A stretch of DNA of 64,000 nt from JAPOUP01 sp965203605 (GCA_965203605.1 OZ241902.1:3658001-3722000), one strand, 5' to 3'. Counted from the first letter of the stretch, positions 52,062 through 61,866 are shown. Notes: generated by a model from the letters alone, not told the origin. Numbers and translations are program-made.

Positions 52062-54407
52062 TCATGAGAATCTGTTGTTCTTCGGAAATCCGTAGGGCGG
52101 ACGGCTTCCCACGCTTGCCCGTTTCGCCTTCCAATGGGACATATCGGCCTCGTGACGGGTCTTGCCGCCGCCCATCGACCAGGTCAGCCCCTTGCTGAAA
52201 TCAAAAGAGGTGACGTCGGACAGACCCTCATCAAAGCCCAGCGTCCTCTGCTTTCCAGAGGCTTGGCCGTATTTCTGCAGCCGCACTCCCTTGCCTCGTG
52301 AGATTTCGGGAAGCTCCTCCGCGGCAAAGACCAGGAATCGGCCATTGGTGCCGACAACCGCGATATGGTCGCCTTCGAGTGGTTTGCAGACCCGTGCCAA
52401 TTCGCCGTCACGCAGGTTAAGGATCTGCTTTCCGTTCCGGGTCTGGGCAACGACGTCATCCTCCGGCACGATGAACCCGTTACCTGCGGTCGAAGCCACC
52501 AGCAGCTTTCGGCCAGGGCTGTGAATCAACAGAGCGACGATATCGGCCTCGTTGGGTAGGTCAACCATAAGTCGAACCGGTTCACCCATGCCACGTCCTC
52601 CGGGGAGATTCGACGCCGAGAGCGTGTAGAACCTGCCGTTCGTTCCGAAGACCAACAGCCTGTCCGTGGTCTCGGCGTGAATGAACTGCCGTCCCTCGTC
52701 GCCATCCCTGAACTTCAGTTCCTGTTCGGGAGGAATGTGTCCCTTCATGGCCCGGATCCAGCCCATTCGGGAGCAGACCACCGTTATCGGCTCGCGCTCG
52801 ACCAGCGCTTCCGGGGGCACGTTCCCGATGTCCACGGCTTCGGCGAACCGGGTCCGGCGACCGCCATTCCCGGAAGTCCTCCCGAACTGCGTTCTGACCT
52901 CGCGCAGCTGCTCTGCGATCCTGGCTCTCTGGAGTTCCTCATCCTCAAGAAGATCCTCGATTTCGGCGCGTTCCCGCATCAGGTCGTCGCGTTCCTGTCG
53001 CAGTTCCATTTCCTCGAGCCGTCGCAACGACCTCAGACGCATGTTCAGGATGGCGTCTGCCTGGGTCTCCGAAAGGCCATCGGCATCTCTGTCCGCTTCA
53101 GGGGGGCTGACATAATCGGTCTCGGAATTTGCGCGGATGAAGGTCCGCGACCAGTTTTCGCGCATCAGCGCGGCCTTTGGACTTTCATCGTAACGGATGA
53201 TTTCGATGACGCGGTCCAGATTCAGGAAGGCGACGATGAACCCTTCCAGCACTTCAAGCCGCAGGTCTATTTTCCCGAGTCGGTGTCGTGTCCTACGCAG
53301 CAATACCTCACGCCGATGATCGAGCCATGCGCGCAGTGCTTCCTTGAGCGAACAGACCCTTGGCGTGCGTCCGTCGACCAGCACGTTCATGTTGAGGCTG
53401 AACCTGATCTCGAGATCGGAATTACGGTAGAGCATGTTCATCAGAATGTCGGGATCGACGTTCTTCGATTTCGGCTCCAGTACGAGTCTGAGGTCGTCCG
53501 CACTCTCGTCGCGGACATCCGCCAGGATTGGCACCTTCCTGGTCTGGATGAGTTCCGCGAGTCGCTCGACCAGCCTTGCCTTCGGCACCTGGTAGGGAAT
53601 CTCGGTCACGACGATCTGCCATTGGCCGCGCCCTAGCGGTTCAATTTCGTGTCTGGCGCGCAGACGAAACGCGCCGCGACCACTTCGATAGGTCTGGGCG
53701 ATACTGTCCCGCGGTTCGACGATCACTCCTCCCGTAGGAAAATCGGGTCCCTGGACGAATTTCAACAGGGTATCATCGCGGGCATCGGGTGATCTGACCA
53801 GATGAAGGCAAGCGTCGCAGAGTTCCACGATGTTGTGCGGCGGAATGTTTGTGGCCATGCCCACGGCAATGCCGCTTGCGCCATTCGCAAGCAGATTTGG
53901 GAAGGTCGCGGGCAGAACGACCGGTTCCTGCAGTGTTCCATCATAATTGTCCCGGAAATCGACGGCGTTCTCGTCGAGGCCGTCCATCAATGCCTCGGCC
54001 GCGTCTGTCATCCTTGCCTCGGTATAGCGGCTGGCAGCAGGGTTGTCGCCATCGATGTTTCCGAAGTTCCCCTGCCCATCAACCAGCGGATAACGCACGC
54101 TGAATTCCTGAGCCAACCGAACCATGGCGTCGTAGATCGCAGCATCACCGTGAGGATGGTAATTTCCCATCACGTCGCCACTGATCTTGGCGGACTTTCG
54201 GAAGCCGCCGTTGGACCCCAGCCGTAGCTCCCGCATTGCGTAAAGAATGCGGCGATGCACGGGTTTGAGGCCATCGCGCGCGTCCGGCAACGCGCGATGC
54301 ATGATGGTGGACAGCGCATAGGTCAGGTATCGCTCGCCGATGGCGCGGCTTAGCGGCTCAAGGGTCGAGAGTGACTTCATGTTGGGGTCGTCAGGGAAAC
54401 GGCTCAT
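52062..54407 (-). CDS. parC: DNA topoisomerase IV subunit A
   Basis: A 781-residue type IIA topoisomerase breakage-reunion subunit that decatenates sister chromosomes. The catalytic Tyr128 lies in ASRYTEARMT; the quinolone-pocket block is HPHGDAAIYDAMVR (residues 84-97). The C-terminal third shows GyrA/ParC beta-pinwheel repeats (for example GRFYTLSASNLPGGRG and NGFIVPEDDVVAQTR). The shape of the pinwheel without a GyrA box and the length of about 780 residues support ParC over GyrA. parE is not in the window. Start ATG 54407; MKSLSTLEPL at residue 10 is an alternative. Confidence 0.95.
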   Translation of the reverse strand: MSRFPDDPNMKSLSTLEPLSRAIGERYLTYALSTIMHRALPDARDGLKPVHRRILYAMRELRLGSNGGFRKSAKISGDVMGNYHPHGDAAIYDAMVRLAQEFSVRYPLVDGQGNFGNIDGDNPAASRYTEARMTDAAEALMDGLDENAVDFRDNYDGTLQEPVVLPATFPNLLANGASGIAVGMATNIPPHNIVELCDACLHLVRSPDARDDTLLKFVQGPDFPTGGVIVEPRDSIAQTYRSGRGAFRLRARHEIEPLGRGQWQIVVTEIPYQVPKARLVERLAELIQTRKVPILADVRDESADDLRLVLEPKSKNVDPDILMNMLYRNSDLEIRFSLNMNVLVDGRTPRVCSLKEALRAWLDHRREVLLRRTRHRLGKIDLRLEVLEGFIVAFLNLDRVIEIIRYDESPKAALMRENWSRTFIRANSETDYVSPPEADRDADGLSETQADAILNMRLRSLRRLEEMELRQERDDLMRERAEIEDLLEDEELQRARIAEQLREVRTQFGRTSGNGGRRTRFAEAVDIGNVPPEALVEREPITVVCSRMGWIRAMKGHIPPEQELKFRDGDEGRQFIHAETTDRLLVFGTNGRFYTLSASNLPGGRGMGEPVRLMVDLPNEADIVALLIHSPGRKLLVASTAGNGFIVPEDDVVAQTRNGKQILNLRDGELARVCKPLEGDHIAVVGTNGRFLVFAAEELPEISRGKGVRLQKYGQASGKQRTLGFDEGLSDVTSFDFSKGLTWSMGGGKTRHEADMSHWKAKRASVGSRPPYGFPKNNRFS

Positions 54408-54541
54408 AGATACTGCAATAGCATCTGCGCACCGGCGCGGGCAAGGGTTGTGTTAACCAAACCCCTAACCGAATTGAAGGAGAGCATCAGGTGTCACGCG
54501 CCTGCAGTCAGTTCCGGACATTGGACCCGGACTCGGTCGAG

Positions 54542-55990
54542 TCATGTGCCGCCATAGGAATGGACCGGGTTCCATTCGCTGCCCCAGATGCCACGCCAGT
54601 ATCCAGTCAACATGGAATTCTGGATCGGCCGCCCTCCACGCCAGAGGTCGGCCTCCTGCCTCGAATGCCGCTCAAAGAAAGCATCGATTCGCGCTGATAG
54701 GGTGGTGACCGTTTCGAGATGCGTTGGTTCACCGGCCAGGTTCCTTGTCTCATCCGGGTCGGCGACGACATCATACAAAGCGTCGGGTAGATCGGGCGAA
54801 CCTTCGCGCCGGAATCGCTTGAAAAAGGCCCATCTCGGTGTGCGGATGACGCGCGTCTCCTCCTGTTCCGCAAACACCTCGTCCTCGCCCCAGTCACGGA
54901 TTTCCTCGCCTCGCAGCAAAGCGGCGAAGGATCTGCTCGGTCCATTTCCGTCAAATTCCGCTCCCACATAGTCAAGGATTGTGGAATGGAGATCCATATT
55001 CGAGACATGGAGGTCCGACCGGCCGGGCGACAGTCTGCCGGAACGATGCGCAATCAGCGGAACGGAATGCGCTGCGCGGTGAAGGTTGGAAGGATAGGTC
55101 GAGGCGCCGTGGCCCCAGAAGCCGTGATGGCCCAGCGAAAGGCCGTGATCGGCGGTGAATATGACCAGAGCGTCAGGAGCGGCTCTCAGAATGCGGCCCA
55201 CCGCCTCATCAACCATACTGATCTGGCTGTAGTAGTTACGTAGGGAAGGTAGGTGGTTTGGCGCGCGCATGAGCATGGAGAAGTCCAGCCCACCTCCGCT
55301 CGCCGACTTGACCATGTCATAGTTCGCAACGGCTTCGGCCGATATCCCCGATCGTGGAACGGAGTCCATTTGGCATCTGTCATACAGGCTGGAAAACCGG
55401 TTGCGGGCGCCATCGTTCGTCGCGGGCCAATGGCCGTAGGGCGCGGGAAACGGAACAAAGGCAAAGAACGGCCCGCCATTCCCTCCAATGAACTCAAGTG
55501 CCTTGTCGGTGAAAAAATCCACCGCATGACCGCGGTGCACGTAGCTGCGCCCGTTGTCCGTGATCCGATTGCCATAGAACGATCGAACGTGCCCATGCTC
55601 CATCGTCACCCAATCGTCCCAGCCGGGACCCGGCGACGCCGTTTCTCCCAAGTGGTATTTTCCGAAGATGCCGGTTCGGTATCCGAGTGCCCCGAGCTGT
55701 TCGGGCAATGTCGAAAGCCCCTGCAGCGCATGCCACCCCGAAGGCCATTCGTCGGAGTTGCGGTCATCTATCCAGGAATGCACTCCGTGCTGCGAAGGGA
55801 GGAGTCCGGTCAGTACCGATGCCCGGCATGGAGAGCAGAAGGCGTTTGGGCAAAAGGCCCGGTCGAACCTCAGTCCAGACGCAGCCATGGAATCGATATT
55901 CGGGCTATGGATCTCGGAATTGCCATGACATCCCAGCGTTGTCGCCTGCTGGTTGTCAGACATGACGAGAATGACATTTGGATGGCGCAA
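54542..55990 (-). CDS. Sulfatase family protein
   Basis: A 482-residue type I sulfatase. The formylglycine motif is CSPCR (Cys52 to Arg56) followed by ASVLTGLLPSQHGVH; metal ligands appear in NVILVMSDNQQ (Asp and Asn replacing the more usual Asp-Asp/Asp-Gln pair at residues 12-13) and in IFTADHGLSLGHHG (Asp, His). No signal peptide is visible, so it is cytoplasmic. It starts at a TTG with AAGAG upstream, divergent from tetR, with a palindromic operator between. With the TRAP importer beyond tetR it probably hydrolyses an imported sulfate ester; the actual compound is unknown. Confidence 0.88.
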   Translation of the reverse strand: MRHPNVILVMSDNQQATTLGCHGNSEIHSPNIDSMAASGLRFDRAFCPNAFCSPCRASVLTGLLPSQHGVHSWIDDRNSDEWPSGWHALQGLSTLPEQLGALGYRTGIFGKYHLGETASPGPGWDDWVTMEHGHVRSFYGNRITDNGRSYVHRGHAVDFFTDKALEFIGGNGGPFFAFVPFPAPYGHWPATNDGARNRFSSLYDRCQMDSVPRSGISAEAVANYDMVKSASGGGLDFSMLMRAPNHLPSLRNYYSQISMVDEAVGRILRAAPDALVIFTADHGLSLGHHGFWGHGASTYPSNLHRAAHSVPLIAHRSGRLSPGRSDLHVSNMDLHSTILDYVGAEFDGNGPSRSFAALLRGEEIRDWGEDEVFAEQEETRVIRTPRWAFFKRFRREGSPDLPDALYDVVADPDETRNLAGEPTHLETVTTLSARIDAFFERHSRQEADLWRGGRPIQNSMLTGYWRGIWGSEWNPVHSYGGT

Positions 55991-56041
55991 CTCTTGGATC
56001 CCTGTGCGACGATTCTTCTTGACGATCGAATGAAAACCGAA

Positions 56042-56059
56042 CTTGAATTCAGATTCAAG
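56042..56059. promoter_or_regulatory. Palindromic operator candidate between sulfatase and tetR
   Basis: CTTGAAT (56042-56048) and ATTCAAG (56053-56059) are perfect inverted arms separated by 4 bp. The site lies 2 bp before the tetR ATG and 52 bp from the sulfatase start, within the 71-bp divergent intergenic region. TetR-family regulators commonly bind such sites and repress both directions. Confidence 0.6.
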
Positions 56060-56061
56060 AA

Positions 56062-56724
56062 ATGAACGGGATACGCACCGTACCGATGCTTGATACTGTC
56101 CAGCCCAAACAGCGCCGCAGCCGTGCTCGCCGAGAGGCCATGATTGACCTCGGCGAACGGCTTCTGAACGAGCGTGACCTTCAGGAGGTTTCGGTTGCGG
56201 AACTCACGCGGGCACTCGGCTGTTCGACAGGATCCTTCTACACCTGTTTCGCTGACAAGGCGGCATTTTTCGTTGAAGTGCAGCACCGTGTCAGTGCCGG
56301 GCTTGACGCGCGGATTCGGGAGGTGTTCGAGACGGCGGACCTCTCTGATATGGCAGCGGCGAACCGATTGGCGCTCTGCGTTGAATTCACACTGGCGTAC
56401 TTTCGTGCGCATAGCGGCCTTATCCGCTGCGCGTTGAGATACGAGCATCAAATTCCCGATGCATGGGCGCCGAACAGGGCGTCAGCACAGCGGATTGCGG
56501 ACGCGGTCGCAGGTGACCTGCAACCGGACGTTGCCCGCCGGTTACGAATTGCCGTTCAGCTCGCGTTCGGAACCATGGTCAATGCGCTACTGCACGACCC
56601 TGGTCCAATGAGGCTGAAGGATCCAATGTTCGCAGCTGAGATGATAGGTGCGCTGTCCCCCTTTCTCAGCGAGGTATGGCCTCGACCTGCCGAACAATTT
56701 CATCAACAGGGAGAAATCACATGA
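56062..56724 (+). CDS. TetR/AcrR family transcriptional regulator
   Basis: A 220-residue regulator. The N-terminal helix-turn-helix is MIDLGERLLNERDLQEVSVA and ELTRALGCSTGSFYTCFADK (about residues 28-72); the C-terminal helical domain, with YEHQIPDAW near residue 130, would bind the effector. Its 3' end overlaps the TRAP binding-protein gene by 4 bp, so it is transcribed with the transporter, and a palindrome precedes its start. I infer that it is autoregulatory and also represses the divergent sulfatase. Confidence 0.9.
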   Translation: MNGIRTVPMLDTVQPKQRRSRARREAMIDLGERLLNERDLQEVSVAELTRALGCSTGSFYTCFADKAAFFVEVQHRVSAGLDARIREVFETADLSDMAAANRLALCVEFTLAYFRAHSGLIRCALRYEHQIPDAWAPNRASAQRIADAVAGDLQPDVARRLRIAVQLAFGTMVNALLHDPGPMRLKDPMFAAEMIGALSPFLSEVWPRPAEQFHQQGEIT

Positions 56725-57704
56725 AAATCCTGATTGCATCTGCACTGTCAATAGGCATGGGGCTCGCCGCGGCCCACGCGAAGGAGTTGCGCCTAAGCGC
56801 GGCGCCGCCGCCGAACTCGCCATGGGGACAGGTCACGCAGAAATTTGTCGATAAGGTCGCCGAGATCTCAGGTGGCGAACTGACCGTGAAGGCATTCATG
56901 GGATCAAAGCTCGGTGGCGAACAGGACGTCGTCAAGCAGATCGCGCGGGGAAGGATTGACATGGGAGTGATGTCCAACACCGCTGTCTCACTGGTTGTGC
57001 CGGAATTTGGGCTGTTGGCTTCGCCTTACGCCTTTGACAGCGCCGAGCAGTTCGACTGCGTTGCGGATGACCATCTTCTGGACACTTACGGAGAGGAATT
57101 CGATGCCGCGGGGATCCGAACACTGAGTTGGATGGAAGTTGGGTACCAGGTCATCTTTTCGAAGAATCCGTTCCGGACGCCTGCGGACCTTGCAGCCGTC
57201 AAGGTGCGTACGGCGCCGTCGATAACCGACACCCTGTTCATCGGTCAGACCAACGCTACGACTGTGCCATTGAGCCCTGCGGATACCATTCCGGCCCTGA
57301 AGACCGGACAGGTGGATGCCGCGACCCAGCTTTCCGTATTCGGAATAGTCACGGGATATCCGGCGGTGGCCCCGAACATCGTGTTGACCCGGCATCAACA
57401 TCAGGTCGGCGGAATCATCATCTCCAAGCGCACCTGGGAAGGCCTCGATGATCGGGAACGGGAATGGATGGAGGAAGCCGCGCCAGTTTTCCTGGAACTT
57501 CGTGGCATGATCCGGGGCGCTGAGGGTGCGCTTCTTGCCAAAGCGGCCGGTGAAGGTGCCACGGTCATTGAGTTGACGGACGACGAACTGTCCGAGTGGA
57601 AAGCCCTGGCGACCAAAGCGCAGGATGAGATACTGCTCGACATGGGTGCTGCGGCGCGTGCCAAATGGGAAGAGATCGCGGCGGCGAAGGCGCAGTGCCA
57701 GTGA
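56721..57704 (+). CDS. TRAP transporter substrate-binding protein (DctP family)
   Basis: A 327-residue periplasmic protein. The signal peptide is ILIASALSIGMGLAAAHA with cleavage before KELRL (about residue 21). The DctP fold is shown by FVDKVAEISGGELTVKAFMG, the conserved Arg in VKVRTAPSITDTLFIG (about 152-160) which pairs with substrate carboxylates, and TGQVDAATQLSVFG. ATG 56721 overlaps the tetR stop codon (ATGA). The Arg and the associated sulfatase point to an acidic organic substrate. Confidence 0.9.
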   Translation: MKILIASALSIGMGLAAAHAKELRLSAAPPPNSPWGQVTQKFVDKVAEISGGELTVKAFMGSKLGGEQDVVKQIARGRIDMGVMSNTAVSLVVPEFGLLASPYAFDSAEQFDCVADDHLLDTYGEEFDAAGIRTLSWMEVGYQVIFSKNPFRTPADLAAVKVRTAPSITDTLFIGQTNATTVPLSPADTIPALKTGQVDAATQLSVFGIVTGYPAVAPNIVLTRHQHQVGGIIISKRTWEGLDDREREWMEEAAPVFLELRGMIRGAEGALLAKAAGEGATVIELTDDELSEWKALATKAQDEILLDMGAAARAKWEEIAAAKAQCQ

Positions 57705-57708
57705 TCCT

Positions 57709-58200
57709 GTGCTTGGCCGCGTCCTCTCGGGTCTGAGGCTTGTGGAGTCCGCCCTGGCGACAGCCGCGTATGCGGCTGTCGCGCTGATTCTCATGGCTGA
57801 TGTCATTGGACGGGAAATGCTGGGCATGTCATTGTTCGGCGCCCAGCAGACCGCCGTCTACGGCGCAATTCTGGCGGGATTCCTGGGGCTTTCCCTTGCA
57901 ACATCCGACAACAGTCACCTGCGTCCCGGATTTATGGACTTCGTATTTGGCCAACATGAGGGAGTCATCAGCAGGATAGGGGACGCGCTATCGGCCGCCT
58001 TCTACCTTGGATCCGCTTTGGTCGCCTGGACGTTCGTGGCCATTTCGATGGAGGCGGGTGACCGGGCACCAGTGCTTCACTTCACGGTCTGGCCGCTGCA
58101 ACTTGTCATTCCCTACGCCTTCGTTGCGGCGGCCCTCAAACATCTCATCTTTTCGCTCCGGCCCGACCTGAAGCCTGAACCACATACAGGGACAGGTTAG
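57709..58200 (+). CDS. TRAP transporter small permease (DctQ family)
   Basis: A 163-residue protein with four hydrophobic segments (about residues 10-32, 42-62, 85-110 and 123-143) and the family block LMADVIGREMLGMSLFGAQQ. It starts at GTG 57709, 4 bp after the binding-protein stop codon; the longer open frame runs back inside the binding-protein gene. It is followed by the large permease 4 bp later. It stabilises the membrane complex of a Na-coupled importer. Confidence 0.85.
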   Translation: MLGRVLSGLRLVESALATAAYAAVALILMADVIGREMLGMSLFGAQQTAVYGAILAGFLGLSLATSDNSHLRPGFMDFVFGQHEGVISRIGDALSAAFYLGSALVAWTFVAISMEAGDRAPVLHFTVWPLQLVIPYAFVAAALKHLIFSLRPDLKPEPHTGTG

Positions 58201-58204
58201 GTCA

Positions 58205-59464
58205 ATGGCGGCTGTGGTTCTCCTGCTGCTGGTGTTGCTGGCGCTTGCGTTGCGTCAGAACATCATCGTGGTTCTGCTTGGATCGGCCGCTTATGTACAT
58301 CTGGTCTGGGGAGACGGGCACCTCGAATACCTGGCGGAAGACATCTGGATATCGCTGGACAACGCGTTACTGCTCGCGATTCCGATGTTTCTGCTTGCGG
58401 GCAATGTGATGACACGTGGGTCGATCGCGCAGCGTTTGATCGACCTTGCGGTCAGTATCACACGACCGCTGCCTGGTGGGCTGGCAGTCGCGACAATTCT
58501 GTCCTGCGCGATATTCGCGGCGATTTCGGGCTCTTCGCCGGTGACTCTGCTTGCTGTGGGAACGATCATGTTTCCAGCACTTCTCCGTAATGGATACCCG
58601 AAGCGGTTCGCTCTGGGCGCGCTCACTTCCGGTGGAACGCTCGGCATCATCATTCCTCCGTCAATTCCGCTAATCCTGTATGGAATTGTGACAGAGACCT
58701 CGATCGCGGACCTGTTCGTTGCCGGGATCATTCCCGGACTGATGATCGCGCTAGCGCTTGCAGGTTATTCATTCTGGATCAACAGGAACATGCCATCCAG
58801 CCGCTTCGACATAAGGGAGTTCATGACCGCAGTCTCACGCGGCGGCTGGTCGGTGCTGCTTCCCGCCATTCTGCTCGGAGGAATCTATTCCGGCTATTTC
58901 TCGGTCACGGAAGCCGCCGCAGTGGCGTTGGTCTACGCGCTGTTCGTCGAAACCTGCATTCACCGCGAACTGCGTCTGGTCGATTTCTATCATACGGCGG
59001 TCGACACCGCCAAGCTTCTGGGGATGTTGTTCCCAATTGTCGCGGTTGCCCTGTCGATCAAGACTATCCTGACCATCGAGGAACTCCCGGACCAACTTGC
59101 CCTGTGGATTTCCTCGGTGACCGACAGTCGCATCGCCTTTCTGATCGCCGTCAACCTGCTTCTGCTGCTGGTCGGCTGCTTGTTTGACGTGATTTCAGCG
59201 ATCCTGATTCTGGCTCCGCTTCTGCTGGTTCCGGCGCTGGCCTTCGGTATTGATCCCATTCATTTCGGGATTGTCATGGTGATCAACCTCGAGATTGGAT
59301 TTCTCACTCCGCCCCTTGGCCTGAACCTGATTGTTGCGATGTCAGCCTTCCGTGAAGGGTTCCTGGACATATGCAGGGCGGTGCTTCCCTTTGTTGCGGT
59401 CATCCTTGCGGTTCTCATGGTCGTGACGTTTGTGCCGACGACAACGCTTCTGCTGCTTCAATGA
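58205..59464 (+). CDS. TRAP transporter large permease (DctM family)
   Basis: A 419-residue, mostly hydrophobic protein with about twelve segments. Family blocks are AIPMFLLAGNVMTRGSIAQR near residue 59, AAISGSSPVTLLAVGTIMFP near 104, TSGGTLGIIIPPSIPLILYG near 140 and GFLTPPLGLNLIVAMS near 363. It is the transport subunit of the operon tetR-dctP-dctQ-dctM. A non-coding stretch of 231 bp follows before convergent hemE. Confidence 0.92.
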   Translation: MAAVVLLLLVLLALALRQNIIVVLLGSAAYVHLVWGDGHLEYLAEDIWISLDNALLLAIPMFLLAGNVMTRGSIAQRLIDLAVSITRPLPGGLAVATILSCAIFAAISGSSPVTLLAVGTIMFPALLRNGYPKRFALGALTSGGTLGIIIPPSIPLILYGIVTETSIADLFVAGIIPGLMIALALAGYSFWINRNMPSSRFDIREFMTAVSRGGWSVLLPAILLGGIYSGYFSVTEAAAVALVYALFVETCIHRELRLVDFYHTAVDTAKLLGMLFPIVAVALSIKTILTIEELPDQLALWISSVTDSRIAFLIAVNLLLLLVGCLFDVISAILILAPLLLVPALAFGIDPIHFGIVMVINLEIGFLTPPLGLNLIVAMSAFREGFLDICRAVLPFVAVILAVLMVVTFVPTTTLLLLQ

Positions 59465-59477
59465 TGGAATCCGTATG

Positions 59478-59506
59478 CTCAGGGAACCGGAAATGAACGG
59501 AGGATG
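59478..59506 (+). repeat. Short dispersed repeat, copy 1
   Basis: The 29-bp sequence TCAGGGAACCGGAAATGAAC plus neighbours agrees with 61867-61895 in 25 of 29 bases. Both copies lie a short distance behind a plus-strand gene (dctM and hemC) and in the same orientation. Origin unknown. Confidence 0.45.
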
Positions 59507-59695
59507 CGGCACTGGCGTGGTATCTCAGGGTGGAATTGGGGCTGGTCTCAGGCCGGAGTGAGGGCGAAAGCCGTGAGCTGAAGGGAGGAAATCCTTAGGC
59601 GCCTGCAATGGGTAAGGGAAGTCCTGGCGATGCTGGTGTGAACCTGTCCTTCCGTCGTACCACCATATCGGAGCCAAGTCCCTGCCTCCAGTCAC

Positions 59696-60739
59696 TCAAC
59701 CCCGAACAGCTTCCAGAACCCTGCCGACGTTTGAGGGATCCGCGTCCGGCGTTATGCCGTGCCCAAGATTGAACACATGGGGACCACCGGAAAGTGTCCT
59801 TGCAATTCGTCGGGTTTCCTCGACCAGCGCCTGACCGCCAGTCACGAGGTGCCGAGGGTCAAGGTTGCCCTGAACACATCCATCCACCTGAACATGTTCC
59901 GCCGCCCAGCAGGCATCCACAGCCGTGTCGAGTGCCACACAGTCTGCGCCTGTGACCTGTGCGAAACCTCGGTAGCGATCGTCGGCCCCGCGTGGAAAGG
60001 CAATGACCGGAACGTCTGGCCATCTGGACCGTAGCGAAGTGACGATTCGACTGACGGGCTCGACAGCGTAGCGGACAAAGGCAGTCCCGGTAAGTGAGCC
60101 GGCCCAGCTGTCGAAGAGTTTGACCACCTCCGCGCCTGCCTCAACCTGCGCGGAAAGATATGAAATCGTTGCCCTGGTCAGCAGGTCAATCAACGCATCG
60201 AAGGTCTCGGGATCGGAGCGCCGCAGCGCATGGGCCGGTCGTTGATCCGGTGTTCCGCATCCTGCGACCATATAGGTCGCTACGGTCCACGGCGCGCCGG
60301 CGAAACCAATGAGCGAGGTCTGCGTAGGCAGTGCATCCGACAGAATGCGGAGGGTCTCGTAGACTGGCGCGAGGGTGAGGTGGATATCGTCCACGGATCT
60401 CAGGGATGTCAGGCTGTCGCGGTCCGTGACTGTGGAAAGACGTGGCCCTTCACCCGACTCGAAACTGAGCTCCGCACCCAGTGCGTGGGGAACCAACAGG
60501 ATATCAGCGAACAGAATCGCCGCGTCAAAGCCGAAGCGTCGTATTGGCTGCAACGTCACTTCCACCGCAAGTTCGGGCGTGTAGCACAGCGTCAGGAAAT
60601 CGCCGGCCCGGGCCCGGGTTGACCGATACTCGGGCAGATAGCGGCCAGCCTGCCGCATGAACCAGACCGGTGGGGTTTCCAGAACTTCCCCCCGAAGGGC
60701 CCGGATGAGTTTCTTTTCGTTCACCACCGATTGCCTCAC
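59696..60739 (-). CDS. hemE: Uroporphyrinogen decarboxylase
   Basis: A 347-residue enzyme that removes four carboxyls from uroporphyrinogen III. The signature PPVWFMRQAGRYLPEYR (about residues 20-36) contains the substrate Arg, and GFAGAPWTVATYMVAG is the second family block; the final NLGHGITPDADPSNVGRVLE is standard. The frame opens with GTG 60739, but GTG 60727 or 60724, with GAGG upstream, would also give a normal N-terminus. It is divergent from hemC, so the two heme genes may share a 80-bp promoter region. Confidence 0.95.
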   Translation of the reverse strand: MRQSVVNEKKLIRALRGEVLETPPVWFMRQAGRYLPEYRSTRARAGDFLTLCYTPELAVEVTLQPIRRFGFDAAILFADILLVPHALGAELSFESGEGPRLSTVTDRDSLTSLRSVDDIHLTLAPVYETLRILSDALPTQTSLIGFAGAPWTVATYMVAGCGTPDQRPAHALRRSDPETFDALIDLLTRATISYLSAQVEAGAEVVKLFDSWAGSLTGTAFVRYAVEPVSRIVTSLRSRWPDVPVIAFPRGADDRYRGFAQVTGADCVALDTAVDACWAAEHVQVDGCVQGNLDPRHLVTGGQALVEETRRIARTLSGGPHVFNLGHGITPDADPSNVGRVLEAVRG

Positions 60740-60819
60740 GCAACGCCTGAGTGGTCCTGCAGCAGGTCTTCCAGGTCAAGCCAGATCCGTCTAATGTCAG
60801 GAGGCATGCAGGACAGTCA

Positions 60820-61755
60820 ATGGTCATGAAGTTGAGGCTACCGGTCAGGATCGGAACACGCGGCTCGCCCCTTGCGCTTGCACAGGCAAACGAAGTCCGT
60901 GATCGGATTATGGTAAGTTCGGGGCTGCAGGAGGATGCGCTCGAGATCGTTGTGATCAGGACGAGCGGGGATCGCATCCAGAACCGCGCGTTGCGGGAGA
61001 TCGGCGGTAAGGGCCTGTTCACAAAGGAGATCGAGGACGCCCTGCTGGCCGGAGAGATCGACATCGCCGTTCATTCGGCGAAAGATATGCCAGCTGCCGC
61101 GCCCGAAGGGCTTCTGCTCGATGTCTTCCTCCCCCGGGAAGACGTAAGGGACGCGCTCATATCCCCAGCCTACTCCCGACTCTCGGATCTGCCCGTAGGC
61201 GCGGTGGTCGGCACATCGAGCGTGCGCCGTAGGGCACAGCTTCTTCATCGTCGAAGCGACCTTCATGTCGTGGAATTTCGTGGCAACGTTCAGACCAGGC
61301 TTTCAAAACTGGCAAACGGCATTGCCGATGCGACATTTCTGGCAATGGCTGGACTGAACAGGCTCGCTATCAGGGATGTGCCTCACACGCCAATCGACCC
61401 TCGGGAAATGCTGCCGGCACTCGGTCAAGGTGCGGTCGTCACCGAACGACGCCACAACGATGCCGGCGCACAGGCTCTGGTTGAGCCGATTCACGATCGT
61501 CCGACAGGTCTGCGCCTTGCCGCTGAACGGGCATTCCTCGCTGCGCTTGATGGGTCCTGCGATACACCGATCGCCGGTCTCGCCGAGATCAATGGTGATG
61601 TCCTGCAACTGCGAGGCGAGATCCTGCGCCCGGACGGGTCCGAGGTTCTTTCAGATGATGTTTCCGGACCGATCGACTTGGGAAATGAGCTTGGAACGGA
61701 TCTGGCGAAGGGACTGCTTGACCGGGCGGGCGATGGCTTCCTGATCCGGTCATGA
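60820..61755 (+). CDS. hemC: Porphobilinogen deaminase (hydroxymethylbilane synthase)
   Basis: A 311-residue enzyme that polymerises four porphobilinogens. RIGTRGSPLALAQA (10-23), DIAVHSAKDMPA (about 85-96, with the catalytic Asp of the family block) and VVGTSSVRRRAQL are diagnostic, and Cys247 in LDGSCDTPIAG holds the dipyrromethane cofactor. ATGs at 60820 and 60826 are both possible. The next plus-strand gene, fnrL, lies beyond a minus-strand oxidase gene. Confidence 0.96.
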   Translation: MVMKLRLPVRIGTRGSPLALAQANEVRDRIMVSSGLQEDALEIVVIRTSGDRIQNRALREIGGKGLFTKEIEDALLAGEIDIAVHSAKDMPAAAPEGLLLDVFLPREDVRDALISPAYSRLSDLPVGAVVGTSSVRRRAQLLHRRSDLHVVEFRGNVQTRLSKLANGIADATFLAMAGLNRLAIRDVPHTPIDPREMLPALGQGAVVTERRHNDAGAQALVEPIHDRPTGLRLAAERAFLAALDGSCDTPIAGLAEINGDVLQLRGEILRPDGSEVLSDDVSGPIDLGNELGTDLAKGLLDRAGDGFLIRS

Positions 61756-61866
61756 TGGATTTCGGGAACCGTGGCGCGATTGCACGGAAGTGGACAGGAG
61801 CACCCATCGCGCCTTCCTGCATCTGTGTGCCTTGAACCAGAACGGTCTGGGCCGCTCAACCTCGTG

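Noticed and set aside
54140..54160. Ala at the ParC position of E. coli Ser80 as a quinolone-resistance mutation
   Set aside because: The block HPHGDAAIYD appears to be the normal form in related alphaproteobacteria as far as I recall, so I do not count it as an acquired change.
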